A stretch of DNA of 58,952 nucleotides from Paenibacillus gorillae (lineage in GTDB: Bacteria > Bacillota > Bacilli > Paenibacillales > Paenibacillaceae): NCBI RefSeq assembly GCF_000513275.1, contig NZ_CBVJ010000114.1:1-58952 (forward strand), in the 5' to 3' direction. The notes under the pieces are model-generated. The model ran no database searches. It saw nothing but the letters and a program-made list of their open reading frames with translations, and was not told the DNA's origin. A program made the translations under genes and the position numbers. Below, piece after piece: positions 54,859 to 58,952 of this stretch (position 1 is its first letter; every line of letters begins with the position of its first letter).

Positions 54859-56193
54859 CTATTTTCTTGCTTTTGCTGCTGCGTCCTCTAGACGTTTCAT
54901 CCATTCTTCCGGCTGGATTTTGCCTACCGTCAGAGCCAGCGTTGCGTCTTGCTTTGCTTTCTCAACGTCAGCGTTCAACACAGCTACAGGAGCAACTGTC
55001 GTTTTATCCGAGTTGAAGAACTTCATTGCATCCTTCACCACGTTGCCCGCCGAAGAGGAATCGAGATCTGCTTTGACGTTCATGATTGCACCTGTCAGCT
55101 CTGCCCAGCGGACAGCATGCTGCTTCGTAAAGACAAATTGCAGGAAGGCTTTTGCCGCATCCGGGTTTTTCGCATCTTTCGCGATTGCGATCGTATTCGT
55201 GTACGGAATAACGATGCTGTTCGCGCCTGCCGCTTGAGCGACCGAAGGAATGAAGCCGAAGTCAAAGCCGGCAGGAATGTCTTTCTTCATTTCATTTTCC
55301 AGCCAGAGTCCGTTAGGGATGAATGCGCCTTTATGCTGCAGCCATTGCGATTGCGAGTCTGTATGGTTGAGCGATACCGAGCCTTTGTCGATGAAGCCTT
55401 TGTCGCGCAGCTCGACAATTTGGTTCAGCGCTGTCTTCACAGCGTCCGAGGAGAAGCTGCCTGCTTCAAGCGCCGCTTGCTTCGTCAGAATCGAACCGTC
55501 GCCGCCATTTGCCGCCACCATAGCGGAATCGACCAGACCGCCGTTGATGTAGTAAGGGTATACGCCTGTGTGAATGAGCGGGCTGAGGCCAGCGCCTTTA
55601 ATTTGCTCGCTTACAGCCACGAAGCTAGCCCAGTCGGTAGGAACCGCCCAGCCTTTTTCCTTGAAGAGCGCTTTGTCGTAGAAAATGCCCCATGATCCGA
55701 ACACGAGCGGAAGCGTGAAGTTTTTGCCGCCTTCATACGCAGTCGGTTGAGAGATGAGAATGTCGCTCACTTTGTCGCCATCCGGGTTCGTTGCCGATGC
55801 AAGGAAGTCCGTCAGATCCAGAAGCTGTCCATCGTCGATCATTTGACGTTCATTGGAGCCTTTGCCATCGATGTATACGACATCCGGCGGATTGCCTTGA
55901 ATCCAGCGCGGTTTCATTTGATCATTAATTTCAGGTCCAGCGGATTGCTTGATTTTTAGATCGGGATTTGCTTTCTGGAATTCTTCGATGACTTCCTTCC
56001 ACCATGCGTCGCCATAGCCGCCGACAAAGTATTGAATCTCGAAATTGCCCTTCAATCCGGCTGGAGCAGCAGGCTCCTTCGTGCTGTTGTCGGCCGTCGC
56101 TTCCGGAGCATTCGTCGGCTTGCTGCCGTTAGTCCCGTTGTTCCCGCCTCCACAGGCGGTTGTCAAAGCGAGCAGCAAGACGGCACAAACCAT
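54859..56193 (-). CDS. Carbohydrate ABC transporter substrate-binding lipoprotein (NgcE-like), 5' end frameshifted
   Basis: A solute receptor of about 444 residues in this frame. LLLALTTACGGG is a lipobox, and a Thr/Ala/Pro linker leads to the type I sugar-binding fold. The pattern QYFVGGYGDAWW, ...PRWIQGNPPDVVYIDG and LDLTDFL resembles NgcE, the N-acetylglucosamine/chitobiose receptor, so chitin-derived sugar is a reasonable guess. The listed start (ATG 56193) leaves a poor signal peptide. Removing one base of the six-T run at 56201-56206 extends it to ATG 56212 with GGGGAG upstream and gives MLKNGLMVCAVLLLALTTAC, a proper one. A promoter, a leader terminator and a cre-like site lie upstream. 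Confidence 0.92.
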   Translation of the reverse strand: MVCAVLLLALTTACGGGNNGTNGSKPTNAPEATADNSTKEPAAPAGLKGNFEIQYFVGGYGDAWWKEVIEEFQKANPDLKIKQSAGPEINDQMKPRWIQGNPPDVVYIDGKGSNERQMIDDGQLLDLTDFLASATNPDGDKVSDILISQPTAYEGGKNFTLPLVFGSWGIFYDKALFKEKGWAVPTDWASFVAVSEQIKGAGLSPLIHTGVYPYYINGGLVDSAMVAANGGDGSILTKQAALEAGSFSSDAVKTALNQIVELRDKGFIDKGSVSLNHTDSQSQWLQHKGAFIPNGLWLENEMKKDIPAGFDFGFIPSVAQAAGANSIVIPYTNTIAIAKDAKNPDAAKAFLQFVFTKQHAVRWAELTGAIMNVKADLDSSSAGNVVKDAMKFFNSDKTTVAPVAVLNADVEKAKQDATLALTVGKIQPEEWMKRLEDAAAKARK

Positions 56194-56294
56194 GAGTCCA
56201 TTTTTTCAACATGCGCAAGTCTCCCCTTTATCCTGTTTTCAAAAAATGTGATCGATTCCCGTAACGATGTCATGTCGTGTCGAATGGAGCACGC

Positions 56295-56348
56295 AAAAAA
56301 GGGCACGAGCGATATAAGCATAATGCTGCTTACATAACTCATGCCCTT
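56295..56348 (-). terminator. Leader terminator hairpin upstream of the sugar-binding gene
   Basis: On the minus strand GGGCATGAG pairs with CTCGTGCCC (one wobble), with an inner TAAGCA / TGCTTA helix, and ends in TTTTTT. It lies between the likely promoter (56391-56420) and the gene start (56212), so it may attenuate transcription. No known riboswitch fits in the roughly 40 bases before it. Confidence 0.75.
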
Positions 56349-56390
56349 GCGGTAACACGTCATGTTTTCTTACGTATTCGACTGAAACCA

Positions 56391-56451
56391 ATCATATATC
56401 CGCTTTTAAAAACTTGTCAATACACAAAATAATAAATTGTAAGCGGTGTCT
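56391..56451 (-). promoter_or_regulatory. Promoter of the sugar importer with cre-like site
   Basis: On the minus strand TTGACA (56420-56415), an 18-base spacer and TATGAT (56396-56391) form a sigma-A promoter. On the plus strand TGTAAGCGGTGTCT (56438-56451) matches the CcpA cre consensus TGWAANCGNTNWCA in all but the last base and lies just upstream of the -35. Carbon catabolite control is inferred. Confidence 0.7.
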
Positions 56452-57858
56452 TTGTCGTATGTATACGCTTTACTTTAGTTAGTCAATTAATAATGTTAGA
56501 TAATATAACGTTAAATATAGTTGTTATAAGATGTGTTGATATGCGACTGATGCTGGAGTTATTACTGGTTTATTGCTTGTTTTGAGCGATAAAATCACAC
56601 TTTTGATCACTTCACTCAGCTAAGAGAATGAGCTAAAGTCTGAACGTAAACGTGAAGTTTGCTCCCTAGTAAGAATCATAAAAACCGGTTTAATCCGTCA
56701 GGTTAACTATTCGCCCCGCGGAATTGTCAGCTTTCCTGCTGCAAACTCTGCTCACCTGTCACCTGTCACCAATGTAACTCTTTTCGCTGTTAACTGACCA
56801 TCTTTTTTATTCTTCTGCTTGTTCGATTGAATTCGGGGTCTACTCCCCACCAATAAGTGCAGCTATTGCTCTATGCAGAAATCGATTTCCACTGGAGTTC
56901 AGAGCTAGACCCTGAAACGCAAAAATGACACGGAAGAACAATTCCGTGCCTTTCAGAAGCATATCGCGTTGTTTACACAACTAAATAATGACGATGAGCA
57001 AGTTCTGAAATATTTGCTTCATCAGGTCATTTAAAAGTTAGAAGTTCATTAAGAAGGCTTTTTCAATATACATTACAATGTCACTCAAACTCAAGGAATG
57101 GATGAATTATTGCAAGGGGCTTAATCGGAAGCACCCTTACCATTTAAGTAACACTGTACACTCCACATGTGTTGAGTTGACGCTGAAAACAAATTACAGT
57201 GATAGCATTTACTCAATGAAGGGGCGGCTGACAACAGTCGCTCTTTTTTTACCCCCAGTGCCTTATAAACTATTGATAACACCTGAGTTGACGTTAAGTC
57301 TTATCATACCCGCCAGAAATTTTGGCGAATAACTTCTATACGCACACAGAAAGCCCCAACCTCTCGGCGTGGCGCAAGGTATCGAAATAATTGCTCAACG
57401 TTTTATTCGATTATGAGATAAATAAACTAGAAACTTCCCTACTAACAGCCAAGCACTTGAGAAAATCGAAAAAATATCAACAGAGACAAACTTTATGAAT
57501 GCTCAGAAACCAAGCCATAGGGGTTATATGATAAAGTCATCAATGTATTATAATAAAGAACAGTGTTGTGTTGGGTGTGTGAAGAATAAAGAACTCGAAT
57601 ACAAAGTTGAGTATAAGACGGCTACGGTGTACTTATTTGAAAATGTCAAAGCATTTGACTATCTAATGCAAAAATGAAAATCCGCCAAAGTTTCCCGATA
57701 TTTCTATTCGAGAAGTTACCGTTGCTCTACACGATATGGAATGAACGAATTTCCTTTTCATGATGCTTAGTTGTAAATCAAAATGAATTTTCTCCATAGT
57801 TTTGGGTTAAAAAAGCTTAAACGGCATTATTAATACTTTACTTACTATTTCACGCATT
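56452..57858. other. Gene-poor AT-rich stretch with possible gene remnants
   Basis: About 1.4 kb has no convincing gene. At 56920-57034 (plus strand) a frame reads TEEQFRAFQKHIALFTQ...LLHQVI and stops, as the tail of a lost protein might; it has no start. At 57400-57494 a short Lys-rich frame and at 57495-57677 a 60-codon frame (with CCVGC) lack ribosome binding sites. CACCTGT occurs twice in tandem near 56754. The pattern suggests decayed accessory DNA. Confidence 0.5.
57221..57250 (+). terminator. Terminator-like hairpin in the gene-poor region
   Basis: GCGGCTG pairs with CAGTCGC (one wobble) around ACAA and is followed by seven Ts. It probably ended a gene that has since been lost. Confidence 0.65.
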
Positions 57859-58231
57859 TTAATTAAATTCAATGTCCAATTCAACATAATCTATAAACTC
57901 TTTATTATCTAACAAATACGTAATATTACCCTGTATCAATATACTTATACTGCTCCCCTCTGAAATCATACCATCACCAGGATCTCCTCTGTCATATGAA
58001 GGATCAACTGTCTCAATACTAAAACTCACCTCTATTTCAATATCAAAAGATATTAAAATTGTATTCTCTTCAATATCTAGAGTGGTTTCATTCAAAGTCA
58101 TTATGTAGTCATCAATGAAAGCATCAGTACCCCAGCCAGTAAAATAATCCCCCTCAAATTCTGAATTCAGTAGCACATCATCAATAGTATTTTGAAGGTA
58201 ATCATTTCTCTCAAAATATAGTTTTAGTCAT
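57859..58231 (-). pseudogene. Small acidic protein coupled to the PIN gene, 5' end frameshifted
   Basis: The main frame (58176 to 57859, GTG start) encodes about 105 residues, very acidic, rich in Ile, Asp and Glu, with alternating strands (ISFDIEIEVSFSIE). Upstream, ATG 58231 overlaps the stop of the PIN gene (ATGACTAA). Removing one base of the four-A run at 58213-58216 joins them as MTKTIFERNDYLQNTIDDV, giving about 123 residues. The overlap indicates translational coupling. It could be an antitoxin-like partner or the detached C-terminal domain of a longer PIN protein. I do not recognise the family. Confidence 0.65.
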
Positions 58232-58895
58232 CTTCTAACAATTCTTTGTCGTACTCAAAATTGTCAGTAAAATAATCTTTTAAATTGTCTTCTTCACTTT
58301 CTAAGAATACTGATAATGAATTATAGTAATTTAAATCTTGTATATCATCAGCTAAATCCTCATGAATACTTATTAGATCTTTATTAGCAAAATCTTTATG
58401 ATTGCTTGATATAAACGCTACATTATCTGGTTCATTAATATTGCAATATTCAACAATACTTTCCCATATAATAGCGTCTTGAAAAGAAATTTTATTCTCA
58501 TCAAAAGGTTTTATATTATTAAAGTATTTATTAGAAATAGTTTCTGTAACATTTTCAGAAATAGGGTAATCAATTACCTTTATTGAATTTTCTTTAATTG
58601 TTCTATCTAAGAATTCTTTGTATTTTAAAGTTATTTTATCAGCTTTTAAACTCTCAAAATCAATAATCTCTGACGCCTCAAGTTTTAATAGATCACTTTT
58701 TGTACTCTTCACCTTTTTAACAAGCGGTCTAATTTCATCTCTGTATTTTTTTATTATTTCATTATAATTGAACTTTGTAATACAAAGATCTACTGGTTCG
58801 TGTCGAGTATATTTAAGTAACTTCTTCATATCCGAGGATTTGAAAAAGAAATCATTGAAAATTATATTTGTGTCTAAAAATATTAAATATGACAT
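58224..58895 (-). CDS. PIN-domain protein (DUF4935-like)
   Basis: The 223-residue protein opens with FLDTNIIFNDFF (the first catalytic Asp of PIN nucleases), followed by FNYNEI (Glu), SFQDAIIWESI (Asp) and VAFISSNHKDF, the order and spacing of the DUF4935 PIN-like family. PIN domains are metal-dependent RNases, common in toxin and defence systems. The base composition is far more AT-rich than the rest of the window, suggesting horizontal transfer. AAGGAGA precedes the ATG at 58895, with TATACT further up as a possible -10. It is followed by an overlapping small acidic gene. Confidence 0.85.
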   Translation of the reverse strand: MSYLIFLDTNIIFNDFFFKSSDMKKLLKYTRHEPVDLCITKFNYNEIIKKYRDEIRPLVKKVKSTKSDLLKLEASEIIDFESLKADKITLKYKEFLDRTIKENSIKVIDYPISENVTETISNKYFNNIKPFDENKISFQDAIIWESIVEYCNINEPDNVAFISSNHKDFANKDLISIHEDLADDIQDLNYYNSLSVFLESEEDNLKDYFTDNFEYDKELLEDD

Positions 58896-58952
58896 GAATG
58901 ATCTCCTTTTTGAGTATAAATCTTTCTCAATGAATCACATAAAAAAATGAAA

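Noticed and set aside
57078..57332. 84-codon plus-strand frame in the AT-rich region
   Set aside because: It runs through a terminator-like hairpin, lacks a ribosome binding site and resembles nothing I know.
57495..57677. 60-codon frame with CCVGC
   Set aside because: No ribosome binding site and no family pattern; possibly a remnant, so described only as part of the gene-poor stretch.

Overview
The window is a Gram-positive, spore-former-type chromosome segment, most likely Paenibacillaceae (Paenibacillus or a close relative). Supporting signs are mid-range base composition, strong AGGAGG-type ribosome binding sites with frequent GTG and TTG starts, a bacillithiol-linked YtxJ, a PrsA-like foldase, a LysM-anchored 5'-nucleotidase, a YhgE/Pip protein and Bacillus-type Fur, CcpA and ArsR-family operator sequences. 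Two things do not fit a clean bacterial chromosome. The first 68 bases are eleven copies of the telomere hexamer AGGGTT. At least six genes are also broken by what reads as a single extra base, mostly in a homopolymer. Together these suggest an incompletely polished long-read contig, perhaps a bacterial contaminant joined to a eukaryotic telomere.

Layout. 1-11.4 kb is a signalling block on the minus strand: a hybrid histidine kinase, an OmpR-type response regulator, a degenerate GGDEF/EAL protein, an aldo/keto reductase, an HD-GYP protein and an MHYT-GGDEF-EAL protein. 11.5-20.7 kb holds a PrsA-like foldase, an aldose epimerase, a SulP permease, deoC, a secreted 5'-nucleotidase, an MFS exporter, and a KamA-like half-protein behind a cyclic-di-AMP riboswitch. 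20.7-30.8 kb is housekeeping and stress genes: a DUF985 cupin, an ABC exporter behind a Fur box, an IF-3-like paralogue, MATE, AraC, pncB, arylamine N-acetyltransferase, a zinc-ribbon protein, TerC and a HAD phosphatase. 30.9-34.8 kb is a potABCD polyamine importer. 35-42.4 kb has ytxJ, a CACHE-GGDEF cyclase, YhgE/Pip, an MFS pump, a zinc-type CDF exporter with an ArsR-family operator, and a 44-residue basic protein.

43-48.9 kb is a sulfonate/aliphatic-sulfur type scavenging operon: ATPase, binding protein, two tandem permeases and a flavin monooxygenase. A TetR gene precedes it, and a dyad operator sits just downstream of the operon promoter. 49-52.7 kb carries a thioredoxin-reductase-like flavoprotein, an APH-type kinase, an acyltransferase and a RidA protein. 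52.9-56.5 kb is a carbohydrate (NgcEFG-like) ABC importer with a promoter, a leader terminator and a cre-like site. From 56.5 kb the DNA becomes gene-poor and AT-rich and ends in a PIN-domain gene overlapping a small acidic partner, which looks like an acquired island.

Themes: four proteins of cyclic-di-GMP turnover or sensing plus one cyclic-di-AMP riboswitch; two families of short palindromic intergenic repeats; and a recurring pattern of +1 frameshifts.
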